A model generated the notes under the pieces. It did no database searches. It had not been told where the DNA came from and worked only from the letters and a program-made list of their open reading frames with translations. The position numbers and the translations under genes are program-made. From positions 1-64,000 of the forward strand of contig NZ_LRRB01000111.1 in NCBI RefSeq assembly GCF_001646865.1: DNA of 64,000 nucleotides, written 5' to 3'. The DNA comes from Aldersonia kunmingensis (GTDB lineage: Bacteria; Actinomycetota; Actinomycetes; Mycobacteriales; Mycobacteriaceae). Shown piece after piece: positions 54,111 to 63,622 of this stretch (positions are counted from its first letter, which is position 1; each line of letters starts with the position of its first letter).

Positions 54111-55067
54111 ATGGTGCGAGATCTCACACAACTCGAGCTGCTCACTGAGCTGCAGCCGGTTGCGGAAGAGAACGTCAACCGGCACATCTCGATGGCGAAA
54201 GAATGGCACCCGCACGATTACGTGCCGTGGGACGAGGGCCGGAACTTCGCAGCGATGGGTGGCGACGACTGGGACATCGAGCAGTCCCAGCTGGGCGAGG
54301 TCGCCCGGGCCGCCATGATCACCAACCTGCTCACCGAGGACAACCTGCCCTCCTACCATCGCGAGATTGCGGAGAACTTCTCCCGCGACGGCGCATGGGG
54401 CACGTGGGTCGGCCGCTGGACCGCTGAGGAGAACCGCCACGGCATCGTGATGCGGGACTACCTCGTGGTCACCCGCGCCGTCGATCCCGTCGAGCTCGAG
54501 CGTGCCCGCATGGAGCACATGACCAACGGCTTCGCCACGCCCGCAATCGAGCATGCGAAGTTCCTGCATTCGGTCGCCTACGTGACCTTCCAGGAGTTGG
54601 CCACCCGCGTGAGCCACCGCAACACCGGCAAGGCTTGCGACGAGCCGATCGCCGACAAGATGCTGCAGCGCATCGCGGCCGACGAGAACCTGCACATGAT
54701 CTTCTACCGCAACCTGTGCGGCGCCTCCCTCGATCTGGTCCCGGACCAGGCCCTCGAGGCGATCAATGTGATCGTGCAGAACTTCCAGATGCCGGGCGCC
54801 GGCATGCCGAACTTCCGGCGCAACGGCGTGCTGATGGCCAAGCACGGCATCTACGACCTGCGTCAGCACCTCGAAGAGGTCGTCTGGCCGGTTCTGCGCA
54901 AGTGGCAGATCTTCGAGCGCAACGACTTCACCCCGCGCGGCGAGGCGACCCGCGAAAGCCTCGGCAACTTCCTCGAGAAGCTCGAGGAGGACGTCGTGAA
55001 GTTCGAGGAGCAGCGTGACCGCATGCTCGCCCGCGAAGCCAAGAAGCGCGAGCAGCAGGCCTCCTAA
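54111..55067 (+). CDS. desA1: Acyl-[ACP] desaturase (DesA family)
   Basis: 318 residues of the soluble di-iron acyl-ACP desaturase type. The iron-ligand motifs are EENRHG near residue 106 and DENLHM near 191. It introduces a double bond into ACP-bound fatty acid, in mycobacteria as part of mycolic-acid precursor synthesis. Length and sequence style fit DesA1; the neighbours (dus, LCP gene, phoU, pst, mshD) match the Rv0824c-Rv0819 order. A palindrome in its promoter suggests lipid-responsive control. Confidence 0.9.
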   Translation: MVRDLTQLELLTELQPVAEENVNRHISMAKEWHPHDYVPWDEGRNFAAMGGDDWDIEQSQLGEVARAAMITNLLTEDNLPSYHREIAENFSRDGAWGTWVGRWTAEENRHGIVMRDYLVVTRAVDPVELERARMEHMTNGFATPAIEHAKFLHSVAYVTFQELATRVSHRNTGKACDEPIADKMLQRIAADENLHMIFYRNLCGASLDLVPDQALEAINVIVQNFQMPGAGMPNFRRNGVLMAKHGIYDLRQHLEEVVWPVLRKWQIFERNDFTPRGEATRESLGNFLEKLEEDVVKFEEQRDRMLAREAKKREQQAS

Positions 55068-55077
55068 AGTTCGTCAC

Positions 55078-55113
55078 AAAGACCCCGCGCGACTCGTTCG
55101 CGCGGGGTCTTTT
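55078..55113 (+). terminator. Rho-independent terminator after desA
   Basis: AAAGACCCCGCGCGA, loop CTCGT, TCGCGCGGGGTCTTTT: a long perfect stem with A/T tails, 11 bp after the desA stop. Confidence 0.9.
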
Positions 55114-55173
55114 GCGTTCCCGGGTTGTGTGATGCGGGATGTGCGGGTTCGCCCACGTAAAATCGCTCCCGCT

Positions 55174-56313
55174 ATGACTCTTCGCATCGGTTCGCTCGAA
55201 CTCGCCAGCCCCGTCGTCCTCGCGCCGATGGCGGGTGTCACCAACGTCGCCTTCCGCACGTTGTGTCGCGAGCTCGAGGTCGCCCGCGCCGGCAGCGTCT
55301 CCGGGCTGTACGTGTGCGAGATGGTCACCGCCCGCGCCCTCGTCGAGCGGCAGCCCGCGACGTTGCACATGACGACGTTCGCGCCCGACGAGGCACCGCG
55401 CTCGTTGCAGCTCTACACGGTGGACCCGCAGACCACCTACGAAGCCGCGAAGATGATCGTCGACGACAACATGGCCGACCACATCGACATGAACTTCGGC
55501 TGCCCGGTCCCGAAGGTCACTCGCAAGGGTGGCGGCGCAGCTCTGCCGTACAAGCGCACATTGTTCGGGCAGATCGTCGCGGCAGCGGTGAAGGCGACCG
55601 AGGGCACCTCGATTCCTGTGACCGTGAAGTTCCGGGTCGGCATCGACGAAGAGCACCACACGCACCTCGACGCCGGCCGGATCGCTGCGGCCGAGGGGGC
55701 TGCCGCCGTCGCGCTCCACGCGCGTACCGCGGCGCAGCGGTACTCGGGCGAGGCCGATTGGTCGCAGATCTCACGGCTCAAGGAGCACGTGACCGATGTC
55801 CCAGTGCTCGGCAACGGTGACATCTTCAGCGCCGACGACGCGATGGCGATGATGCGCGAGACGGGCTGCGACGGTGTCGTGGTCGGCCGCGGCTGCCTCG
55901 GCCGCCCCTGGCTGTTCGCAGAGCTCGCTTCCGCGATGCGCGGCGAACCGGTGCCGACCCCGCCCAACCTTGGCGAGGTCACCCGCATTATCCGCCGCCA
56001 CGCCGAGCTGCTCGCGGCTCACCACGGCGAGGACAAAGGCATGCGTGAGCTGCGCAAACACGTCGCCTGGTACCTGCGCGGCTTCCCGGCGGGCTCAGAC
56101 CAACGCAGCGCGATGGCGCTGGTGTCCTCGCTCGCCGAACTCGATGAGCTGTTGTCCCGGTTCGATCCGGATGTACCCTTCCCGCCCGACGCCGAAGGTC
56201 CGCGCGGACGGCAGGGCTCACCGGCCAAGGTCGCACTGCCCGACGGGTGGCTCGACGATCCCGAGGACTGCCTGGTTCCCGCCGGTGCCGACCTCATGCA
56301 TTCTGGAGGCTGA
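55174..56313 (+). CDS. dus: tRNA-dihydrouridine synthase
   Basis: 379 residues. The FMN-binding start PVVLAPMAGVTN is near residue 13, IDMNFGCPVPKV near 105 carries the catalytic Cys, and GNGDIFSADDA and VVVGRGCLGRPW close the TIM barrel. It reduces specific uridines in tRNA to dihydrouridine using NADPH. ATG 55174 is the family start; the longer frame begins inside desA. Orthologous in position to Rv0823c. Confidence 0.92.
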   Translation: MTLRIGSLELASPVVLAPMAGVTNVAFRTLCRELEVARAGSVSGLYVCEMVTARALVERQPATLHMTTFAPDEAPRSLQLYTVDPQTTYEAAKMIVDDNMADHIDMNFGCPVPKVTRKGGGAALPYKRTLFGQIVAAAVKATEGTSIPVTVKFRVGIDEEHHTHLDAGRIAAAEGAAAVALHARTAAQRYSGEADWSQISRLKEHVTDVPVLGNGDIFSADDAMAMMRETGCDGVVVGRGCLGRPWLFAELASAMRGEPVPTPPNLGEVTRIIRRHAELLAAHHGEDKGMRELRKHVAWYLRGFPAGSDQRSAMALVSSLAELDELLSRFDPDVPFPPDAEGPRGRQGSPAKVALPDGWLDDPEDCLVPAGADLMHSGG

Positions 56314-56453
56314 GCAGGGCGTTCTCCGATTGACGGCGATTCGAGATCGGAGCGCTGTGGTGAAATCGTTATCATTGCTCCGAACCTCCGGTCGTAACCG
56401 CGCGATCGAGGGGTAGCTAGGACGCGGAAACGGCGAGAGGCAAGGTTCCATCG

Positions 56454-58496
56454 GTGGGTGACGACAGGCAATCGCCCCCGCATGGGGATGACAGCCCCGC
56501 GCCCTGGGAGCGACATCTCTCCGAGAACTCAGGGCCTGAACACGACCGCCCCCGTCTGGGAGAGCGCCGCCGACCGGCCGGTACCCCGCGTTCCGACGCA
56601 GACCACGAGCCCGAGTCTCATCAAGAGCGCCCACGCCGCAAGCTGCTGCCGATCCGACGACGAAAACCGGATCCATCCACCGCCGATCGACTCTCGGTCG
56701 CCGATATCGTGGAGAAGGTCGCCGAGGAATCCGGCACGTTCGAAGCCGTCTCTGGCACCACTGCCCACCGCCGCGCGGATGCCCCGCCCCCGGCGCCGAA
56801 TGTTCCGCGCGCCCCGTCGCCAGCCGACGCCGAGACGGAGCGGATTCCGAAGGCGCCGTTCGCGATGCCACGCTTCGTCGGAAGGCCGCGGGACCCCGAG
56901 GGGGATCAGCCGCAGCTGTCGCGTCTGACACTGAGCCGCGAGCGCCGTCGTCGTCGTTTCCGCGCCGCAGGCCGCGTAATGACAGCGATCATCGCGGTGA
57001 TCGCACTCACCGGAACGGGTGTCGTCTGGGCCTACCTACGTTCCACCGACAGCGGGTTCGAACAGGTCTCCGCCCTCGACGAGGAGTCGGCGGACGTCCT
57101 GGACCCGATCGGTCAGACCGGTGACGAGACGTACCTCATCGTCGGCACCGATACGCGCGCGGGCCAGAACTCGTCGATCGGCGCAGGCTCCATCGACGAT
57201 GCCGCGGGCGCGCGGTCCGACACCGTGATGCTGGTGAACATTCCGGCCGATCGCAGCCGGGTCGTCGCAGTCTCGTTCCCGCGTGACCTCGACGTCACTC
57301 GGCCGTCGTGCGAGGCATGGGACAACGACACCGCCACCTATACCGGCGAGATCTATCCCTCCGCCGACAACGACAAGCTCAACGCCACCTATGCGCTCGG
57401 CGGCCCCAAGTGCCTGGTGAAGGTCATCCAGAAGATTTCCGGACTGAAGATCGGCCACTTCGTCGGGATGGACTTCTCCGGGTTCGAGTCGATGGTCAAC
57501 GAGATCGGCGGCGTGCAGGTGTGCACGTCCACCCCGCTGATCGACGATGAACTCGGCACCGTCCTGGCCAACCCCGGCAAGCAGAACATCAACGGCAAGA
57601 CCGCGCTCGACTACGTGCGTGCCCGCAAGGTCGAGGCCGAGGGCAACGGCGACTACGGCCGGATCAAGCGCCAGCAGCGCTTCCTCGCGTCGCTGCTGCG
57701 CGGGGTGCTGTCGAACAAGGTGTTGCTCGACCCGGGCAAGCTGAACGGCTTCATCAACGCCTTCACCCGGGACACCTTCGTCGAGAAGGTCACCACCAAA
57801 GATCTCCTCACGCTCGGCAAATCGCTGCGCAATGTCGACGCCGGCGCGGTCACCTTCCTCACCGTGCCGACCTCCGGCACAACCGAGTGGGGCAACGAGA
57901 TCCCACGCACCGACGACATTCATGCGATCTTCAACGCGATCATCGACGACAAGCCACTGCCGGGCGAGGAACGCGCGCCCGCGGTGAACTCGACGACATC
58001 GAGCACGAAGTCCACCCCGTCGTCGAGTGCCGCGCCGAAGCCGAAGCAGACCGCGGTCGAGCCGGAGTCGGTGACGCTGCAGGTCTCCAATGCCTCGGGC
58101 GTCTCGGGTGTCGCAGCCTCCGCGGCAAGCGACCTGGGTTCGTACGGCTTCCAGATCTACCAGGTCGGCAACTACTCGGCCGGCACCGCAACCGCCACCG
58201 AGGTGCACTTCTCGCCGGGCCACGAGCGCGAGGCCGCGACGGTCGCCTCGGCAATTCCGGGTGCGGTGATCGTGAAGGAAACCGGTCTCGGCAGCATCGT
58301 GGAGCTCGTCATCGGATCGGACTACGACGGCGCGACCATGGCGCCGACCTCCGCCGGACGCGAACTGTCCGAGGCGACGCTCACCCCGGCGACATCCACG
58401 GGCGAATCGTCGTCGACCTACGGATCGGCGCCGACGACGACGGAATTGCCCTCCGATCTGGATGTGACAAACGCCGCCGACGATAAGTGCGCTTAA
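56454..58496 (+). CDS. LytR-CpsA-Psr (LCP) family protein
   Basis: 680 residues. A disordered charged N-terminus (about 1-160) precedes one membrane helix near 165-185, the LCP domain (LIVGTDTRAG near 225, RSDTVMLVN, VSFPRDL, DYVRARK and YGRIKRQQ with the conserved Arg residues), and a C-terminal LytR_C domain near 535-625. LCP enzymes attach arabinogalactan or other glycopolymers to peptidoglycan outside the membrane. GTG start. Corresponds in position to Rv0822c, but with a longer N-terminus judged by eye. Confidence 0.9.
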   Translation: MGDDRQSPPHGDDSPAPWERHLSENSGPEHDRPRLGERRRPAGTPRSDADHEPESHQERPRRKLLPIRRRKPDPSTADRLSVADIVEKVAEESGTFEAVSGTTAHRRADAPPPAPNVPRAPSPADAETERIPKAPFAMPRFVGRPRDPEGDQPQLSRLTLSRERRRRRFRAAGRVMTAIIAVIALTGTGVVWAYLRSTDSGFEQVSALDEESADVLDPIGQTGDETYLIVGTDTRAGQNSSIGAGSIDDAAGARSDTVMLVNIPADRSRVVAVSFPRDLDVTRPSCEAWDNDTATYTGEIYPSADNDKLNATYALGGPKCLVKVIQKISGLKIGHFVGMDFSGFESMVNEIGGVQVCTSTPLIDDELGTVLANPGKQNINGKTALDYVRARKVEAEGNGDYGRIKRQQRFLASLLRGVLSNKVLLDPGKLNGFINAFTRDTFVEKVTTKDLLTLGKSLRNVDAGAVTFLTVPTSGTTEWGNEIPRTDDIHAIFNAIIDDKPLPGEERAPAVNSTTSSTKSTPSSSAAPKPKQTAVEPESVTLQVSNASGVSGVAASAASDLGSYGFQIYQVGNYSAGTATATEVHFSPGHEREAATVASAIPGAVIVKETGLGSIVELVIGSDYDGATMAPTSAGRELSEATLTPATSTGESSSTYGSAPTTTELPSDLDVTNAADDKCA

Positions 58497-58540
58497 TCGG
58501 CCGAACCGACAGTCGCTTTAAGGCGACCGAACCGACAATA

Positions 58541-58578
58541 GGCATTCATTAGGTGTTCACCCACCTGCACTGAATGCC
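58541..58578. promoter_or_regulatory. Nested inverted repeat upstream of phoU
   Basis: Outer arms GGCATTCA (58541-58548) and TGAATGCC (58571-58578) enclose AGGTG and CACCT. The centre contains GTTCACC, a single PHO-box-like half unit. Could be the LCP terminator or a phoU control site. Just upstream, CGAACCGACA occurs twice around a small hairpin (58502-58537). Confidence 0.45.
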
Positions 58579-58606
58579 ATGACGTCCGCCAGTAAGCTGT
58601 CGTATT

Positions 58607-59284
58607 ATGCGCGTCGCTTATAACGAGAACATGAACCTGCTCGCGGAGACTCTCGGCCGAATGGCCGATATCGCGGGCGCGGCGATGGACAAAGCCACCC
58701 AGGCCCTTCTTCAGGCCGATCTGAATCTCGCCGAACAGGTGATTACCGATTACGACGAGATCACCGTCCTGACCCAGCAGGCAGAAGAGCGCGCGTTCGG
58801 CCTACTTGCCCTGCAGGCGCCCGTCGCGACCGACCTGCGGGCAATCGTCAGCGGTATTCAGATCGTCGCCGATGTGGACCGGATGGGCGCGCTCGCACTG
58901 CATATCGCGAACATCGCGCGACGCCGGCACCCGAACCATGTGCTGCCCGAAGAGGTCAACGGCTACTTCGCCGAGATGGGCCGGATCGCTGTCGCACTCG
59001 GCGAGGCGGCCAGGGAGGTCATCGAGACCCGCGATCCCGAGCGTGCCGCGCGCATCGCCGACGAGGACGAGGCGATGGATGACCTGCACCGGCACCTGTT
59101 CACCGTCCTGATGGACCGGGACTGGAGCCACGGCGTCGCGAGCGCGGTCGACATCACCCTGCTCGGTCGCTTCTACGAGCGCTTCGCCGACCACGCCGTC
59201 GAGGTCGGGCGCCGGGTCATCTTCCTCGCCACCGGACAATGGCCGACCGCGGATGAGGAAGAGCACGGCCTCACCTCGCGCTAA
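58607..59284 (+). CDS. phoU: Phosphate transport system regulator PhoU
   Basis: 225 residues of the PhoU three-helix-bundle repeat fold, starting [20 protein letters not shown]; two PhoU repeats carry the metal-binding E/D-rich segments (for example [10 protein letters not shown] near 150). PhoU restrains the PhoR-type kinase and Pst uptake when phosphate is plentiful. It converges on the pstSCAB operon. The mycobacterial counterpart is PhoY2 (Rv0821c). Confidence 0.92.
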   Translation: MRVAYNENMNLLAETLGRMADIAGAAMDKATQALLQADLNLAEQVITDYDEITVLTQQAEERAFGLLALQAPVATDLRAIVSGIQIVADVDRMGALALHIANIARRRHPNHVLPEEVNGYFAEMGRIAVALGEAAREVIETRDPERAARIADEDEAMDDLHRHLFTVLMDRDWSHGVASAVDITLLGRFYERFADHAVEVGRRVIFLATGQWPTADEEEHGLTSR

Positions 59285-59308
59285 TACTTCACACACAATC
59301 AGCCCAGG

Positions 59309-59337
59309 AAGCGCCCCGCGAAAACCGCGGGGCGCTT
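59309..59337 (+). terminator. Terminator after phoU
   Basis: Arms GCGCCCCGCG (59311-59320) and CGCGGGGCGC (59326-59335) with an AAAAC loop, then CTTTCGTCTTT. Confidence 0.88.
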
Positions 59338-59380
59338 TCGTCTTTCGATTGCTTGGGCATCGGATGGCCGGGAACGCGAA

Positions 59381-59416
59381 ACGGCCCCCGCCCTGCGTTC
59401 GCAGTACGGAGGCCGT
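59381..59416 (-). terminator. Terminator candidate after pstB
   Basis: ACGGCC and GGCCGT arms enclose an inner CTGCG/CGCAG hairpin; on the minus strand TTTCGCG follows. It lies 27 bp beyond the pstB stop and ends the pst operon. Confidence 0.55.
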
Positions 59417-59442
59417 CCTCGCCGAGTGGTCTGGGGCGTGCC

Positions 59443-60219
59443 CTACCCGAAGCGGCCGGAGATGTAATCCTCCGTGGCCTGCTTGTTCGGGTTCGAGAAC
59501 ATCTTCTCGGTGTCGTCGATCTCGATGAGCTTGCCCGGCTTGCCGGTCGCCTCGAGGTTGAAGAAGGCGGTCTGATCGCTCACGCGAGCGGCCTGCTGCA
59601 TGTTGTGGGTGACGATGACGATCGTGTAGTCCTTTTTGAGTTCCTGCATGAGGTCCTCGATCGCCAGCGTCGAGATCGGGTCCAGCGCCGAGCACGGCTC
59701 GTCCATCAGCAGCACGTCCGGCGAAACCGCGATTGCCCGGGCGATGCAAAGACGCTGCTGCTGACCACCGGATAGGCCGCCGCCGGGCTTGTCGAGGCGG
59801 TCCTTGACCTCGGTCCACAAGTTCGCTCCGCGCAGCGAGCGCTCGGCGACCTCGTCGAGGCGGGCCTTGCCACGCACACCCTGCAGCTTCAAGCCGGCCA
59901 CGACGTTGTCGCGAATCGACATGGTGGGGAACGGGTTCGGCCGCTGGAACACCATGCCGATGGTGCGGCGGACGCCGACCGGATCAATCTGCGGCGCGTA
60001 GATGTCCTCACCGTCGAGCAGGATCGCTCCATCGACGCGTGCCCCCGGGGTGACCTCGTGCATCCGGTTGAGCGAACGCAGCACGGTTGACTTACCGCAA
60101 CCGGACGGGCCGATGAAGGCCGTAATGCTGCGCGGTGGCACGGACAGCCCGACGTCGGCGACGGCGTGAAAATCGCCGTAATAGATATTGACGTCCTTCA
60201 AATCGAGACGCTTTGCCAT
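59443..60219 (-). CDS. pstB: Phosphate ABC transporter ATP-binding protein
   Basis: 258 residues, the standard PstB length. Walker [10 protein letters not shown] near residue 37, Q-loop QRPNPFP, signature LSGGQQQRL near 150 and Walker [14 protein letters not shown]. Energises phosphate import with PstA and PstC. Last gene of pstSCAB; 43 bp separate it from pstA. Counterpart of PhoT (Rv0820). Confidence 0.96.
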   Translation of the reverse strand: MAKRLDLKDVNIYYGDFHAVADVGLSVPPRSITAFIGPSGCGKSTVLRSLNRMHEVTPGARVDGAILLDGEDIYAPQIDPVGVRRTIGMVFQRPNPFPTMSIRDNVVAGLKLQGVRGKARLDEVAERSLRGANLWTEVKDRLDKPGGGLSGGQQQRLCIARAIAVSPDVLLMDEPCSALDPISTLAIEDLMQELKKDYTIVIVTHNMQQAARVSDQTAFFNLEATGKPGKLIEIDDTEKMFSNPNKQATEDYISGRFG

Positions 60220-60262
60220 CAGTGCTCCAGAGAGATATCGAGGTTGGCGTAATTAGTGTTAA

Positions 60263-61174
60263 TCATTTGCGCACCGTGGAGTAGTGCCCGATGACTTTCG
60301 CGACGATGTTGAGCACCGCCAACAACAGAATCAGCGTCAGTGCCGCGCCCCAAAGGCGATCCGATCCGGCCTGTGTCGGGTTGTTCATTTCCGCCACCAT
60401 GACGCCCGGCAGCGTGCCCATCTCACCGGAGAACAAATTGGTGTTGATGAACGGCGCATACCCGACCAGGATCAGCAGCGGCGCGGTCTCGCCGAGCACG
60501 CGGGCGACCGCGAGCATGACGCCGGTGATGATGCCCGCCATCGCAGTCGGCAGCACGACCCGGGCGATCGTCTTCCACTTCGGGACACCGAGTGCGTAAG
60601 ACGCCTCACGCAGATCCTGCGGCACGATCCGCAACATCTCCTCGGTGCTGCGCACCACCACCGGCACCATGAGCAGCACCAGCGCCAGCGACACCGCGAA
60701 CGCGGACTTGGGGAAGCCGAAGGTCGCGATCCACAGGGCGTAGATGAACAGCGCCGCGACGATGGATGGGACGCCGGAAAGGATATCCACCATGAACGTG
60801 GTGATTCGCGCCATCAGGCCACCCCGGCCATATTCGACGAGGAAGATCGCGACGAATATGCCCAGCGGAACCGATATCACGGTGCACACAAGGCCTTGCA
60901 GGATCGTGCCGATCAGCGCGTGGTAGATGCCGCCGCCGGCGGCCGAGGCCGACAGCCCGCTGAACGAGTGCGTGAACCAGGTCCCGCTCAGCATCGTCGG
61001 CAAACCCTTGACGATGACGGTGCCGATCACCCAGAACAGCGGGATCAGCGCGATCCCGACCGAGATGGTGATCAGGCCGGTGGCCGTCCAGTCCGAGGTT
61101 CGGCGCCGGGTGCTGACGCCCTGGAAGGTCGCTTTCTTGATCGGGCGCTGTAGCTCGACGTCACTGACTGTCAT
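60263..61174 (-). CDS. pstA: Phosphate ABC transporter permease PstA
   Basis: 303 residues with six hydrophobic segments and the inner-membrane component motif EASYALGVPKWKTIARVVLP near residue 190, which docks on PstB. Overlaps pstC by 4 bp (ATGA), so the two permeases are translationally coupled. Confidence 0.95.
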   Translation of the reverse strand: MTVSDVELQRPIKKATFQGVSTRRRTSDWTATGLITISVGIALIPLFWVIGTVIVKGLPTMLSGTWFTHSFSGLSASAAGGGIYHALIGTILQGLVCTVISVPLGIFVAIFLVEYGRGGLMARITTFMVDILSGVPSIVAALFIYALWIATFGFPKSAFAVSLALVLLMVPVVVRSTEEMLRIVPQDLREASYALGVPKWKTIARVVLPTAMAGIITGVMLAVARVLGETAPLLILVGYAPFINTNLFSGEMGTLPGVMVAEMNNPTQAGSDRLWGAALTLILLLAVLNIVAKVIGHYSTVRK

Positions 61175-62226
61175 CCGTCCGCCTTATTCGAAACGACGGC
61201 CCGCGCCGCGGCGTTGACCAGGAAGGTGAGCAGGAACAGCACCAGACCCGCAGCAATGTAGGCGCCGGCCTGGATGTCGTTGTTGAACTCTGCATAGCCG
61301 AGCGCGATCTTCGAGGCGATCGTCGAACCGCCGTCGAAGAGCGACCAACCGAACGGCTGCGAGGTGGTGCGCAGGATCATGTAGAGCGCCATTGTCTCGC
61401 CGAGCGCGCGACCGAGGCCGAGCATCGATCCGCTGATGTATCCGGAGCGGCCGAACGGCAGCACCGTTGTCTTCATGACTTCCCACTTGGTCGCGCCCAG
61501 TGCGAGTGCCGCCTCGATGTGCATCACCGGGGTCTGCGCGAACACCTCGCGGGAAACGGCGGTGATGATCGGCAGGATCATGACCGCGAGGACGATGCCG
61601 GCGGTGAAGATCGTGCCGCCGCCCTCTACCGAGCTCGACCCGTCTGCGAAGAAGGGGATCCACGACAGGTTCTCGTTGAGCCACACAGCGAACGGTGCGA
61701 TCGCCGGCGCGAACACGAGGATGCCCCACAGGCCGTAGACGATCGAGGGCACCGCCGCGAGCAGGTCGATCGTGTACGACAACGGGCGGCGTACCCGCGG
61801 CGGTGCGTAGTGGCTGAGGTAGAGCGCGATGCCGAGCGACAGGGGCATCGCCAGCAGCAGCGCGAACGCCGACACGAACACGGTGACCTGGAACAGATCC
61901 AGCACACCGAAGGCCATGTCGTTGATGTCGGTGGTGTTCCACTCACGGCTGGTGAGGAAGTTCACGGTGTTCCGCTGCAGTGCGGGGATCGCACGCCAGA
62001 CGAGGAACACGCCGATCGCGGCAATGATGGCGGTGATCAGCGCTGCCGATCCCGTCGCGAGCCCGTTGAAGATCCGGTCACCCGGCCGGACGACCGAGCC
62101 GGAGGTCTTGGTAGCGATCTTGACCTCCTTCGGGTCGCCGATGGGTGCGTCGGGCGCCCGGTGGGCGCCGCCTCCGTGCTTGTCGGAGGCGGCGCTCGAG
62201 GACACCGACGTTGGCGCGTCAGTCAT
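61171..62226 (-). CDS. pstC: Phosphate ABC transporter permease PstC
   Basis: 351 residues; a hydrophilic N-terminus of about 55 residues, then six membrane segments and the docking motif EAALALGATKWEVMKTTVLP near residue 237. Forms the channel with PstA. Separated from pstS by 88 bp that contain a hairpin. Confidence 0.95.
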   Translation of the reverse strand: MTDAPTSVSSSAASDKHGGGAHRAPDAPIGDPKEVKIATKTSGSVVRPGDRIFNGLATGSAALITAIIAAIGVFLVWRAIPALQRNTVNFLTSREWNTTDINDMAFGVLDLFQVTVFVSAFALLLAMPLSLGIALYLSHYAPPRVRRPLSYTIDLLAAVPSIVYGLWGILVFAPAIAPFAVWLNENLSWIPFFADGSSSVEGGGTIFTAGIVLAVMILPIITAVSREVFAQTPVMHIEAALALGATKWEVMKTTVLPFGRSGYISGSMLGLGRALGETMALYMILRTTSQPFGWSLFDGGSTIASKIALGYAEFNNDIQAGAYIAAGLVLFLLTFLVNAAARAVVSNKADG

Positions 62227-62262
62227 GCGCTCACGGTTCCTGTCCTTGATAAATGGTATGGC

Positions 62263-62307
62263 GAGAATGCGGAACGAGCCGGGGAAGTTGCCTCACTCCG
62301 CACTCTC
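62263..62307 (-). terminator. Intercistronic hairpin between pstS and pstC
   Basis: Arms GAGAATGCGGA (62263-62273) and TCCGCACTCTC (62297-62307), one mismatch, with a 23-nt loop. It is placed to reduce read-through or stabilise the pstS message, giving more binding protein than permease. Confidence 0.5.
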
Positions 62308-62314
62308 TTGTGAC

Positions 62315-63436
62315 CTACTGCCCGATGGACGAAATGGAGGCGCTGACCGTCTCCTTGAACGAGTCCGGCAGCGGCACGTAACCGAGGTTTTCCAGATCCT
62401 GCTGACCCTCGTTCACGGCGCTGGTCAGGAACGACTGCACGGCCTGGGTGGTCGCCTCGTCGTAGCCCTTCGAGCAGACAATCTCGTAGGTGGCCAGGAT
62501 CAGCGGGTAGGCGCCCGGTTCGGTGGTCGCGTAGGTGCTCTTCAGGTCCAGCGCGAGATCCTTGCTGCCCGGCGTCTTGAACGGAGTGTTCGCAATCGCC
62601 TTGCTGGCGCTCTCGGTGCTGACCTCGACCGCGCCGGAGCCGGTGTTGATCTGGGCCGAGTTCAGCTTGTTCTGGTCAGCGAACGACTTCTCGACGTAGG
62701 TGATCGAACCCGGGGTGGTGGCCACGCCCTGCGCAACACCGGCCGAGCCCTTGGCGCCCTGTCCGATGCCGCCCTTGAAGTCCGAGCCGGCACCGCCGGT
62801 CCATGCGCCGTTCGAGGCCGCGGTGAGGTACTGCTGGAAGTTGTCGGTGGTGCCCGAGGAATCCGAGCGGAAGAACACCACGATGTCCTTGTCCGGCAGG
62901 GTGGTGCCCTCGTTGAGCGCGGCGATGGCCGGGTCGTTCCACTTCTTGATGGTGCCGTTGAAGATCTTCGCGGCGGTGTCACCGTTGAGCACGAGGTTGT
63001 CGACACCGTCGATGTTGTAAGCCAGCGACACCGGGCCGAAGACCAGCGGCAGGTTCCAGGCGTCGTTACCGGCGCAGCGCTGCTTCGCCGCCGCGGCCTG
63101 CTCTTCCTTGATCGCCGAGTCGGAACCGGCGAAGTCGATCTGGCTCGCGATGAACTGGGTGCGGCCGTCACCCGAACCGCTCGGGTTGTAGGCGACGTTG
63201 ACCGTCTTGCCCTTGTCGTTGCACACGGCGATGTACACGGAGGTGAACGCGTCCATCGCGTTCTTCTGCGCGGAGGAACCAGCGGCCGAGATCTTGTCCT
63301 TGCCTTCACACGTCGCCGTCGAGCCCGACGTGTCCGCCGACGACGATGCGCTGTTGTCGTCGCTGCCACAGCCTGCGAGTGCGATCGCACCGAGGGCGAT
63401 CGCACCGATAAGGGCACTGCTGCGCTGGAGCTTCAC
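62315..63436 (-). CDS. pstS: Phosphate-binding lipoprotein PstS
   Basis: 373 residues. Signal peptide with lipobox LAGC near residue 23; the mature protein has SSAQKNAMDAF, NPSGSGDGRTQF and RSDSSGTTDNFQQYL, the phosphate-binding loops of PstS. Captures phosphate at the cell surface for PstCAB. GTG start with GGAGG 6 nt upstream. A PHO box lies about 145 bp upstream. Confidence 0.95.
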   Translation of the reverse strand: MKLQRSSALIGAIALGAIALAGCGSDDNSASSSADTSGSTATCEGKDKISAAGSSAQKNAMDAFTSVYIAVCNDKGKTVNVAYNPSGSGDGRTQFIASQIDFAGSDSAIKEEQAAAAKQRCAGNDAWNLPLVFGPVSLAYNIDGVDNLVLNGDTAAKIFNGTIKKWNDPAIAALNEGTTLPDKDIVVFFRSDSSGTTDNFQQYLTAASNGAWTGGAGSDFKGGIGQGAKGSAGVAQGVATTPGSITYVEKSFADQNKLNSAQINTGSGAVEVSTESASKAIANTPFKTPGSKDLALDLKSTYATTEPGAYPLILATYEIVCSKGYDEATTQAVQSFLTSAVNEGQQDLENLGYVPLPDSFKETVSASISSIGQ

Positions 63437-63579
63437 CTATGTCCTCCGGAAATTCATTGCCCTGACCGCGGTTGCGGCCCATGAGCGCCATCTGCCTGCA
63501 CACCCGGATCAGCGCCGAGCGGCGAGCGACGTCGTCGCCCACGCAAAACGTAGGGGTACTCGATGGACGAATATCCGCA

Positions 63580-63601
63580 TAGCGGTGAACTTGGGGTGAA
63601 C
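63580..63601 (-). promoter_or_regulatory. PHO box upstream of pstS
   Basis: On the minus strand two 11-bp direct repeat units, GTTCACCCCAA and GTTCACCGCTA, match the actinobacterial PhoP-binding unit (GTTCACC repeated every 11 bp). Predicts induction of pstSCAB by phosphate starvation. Confidence 0.75.
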
Positions 63602-63622
63602 AAAGCTGACCGTAATGTCCGA

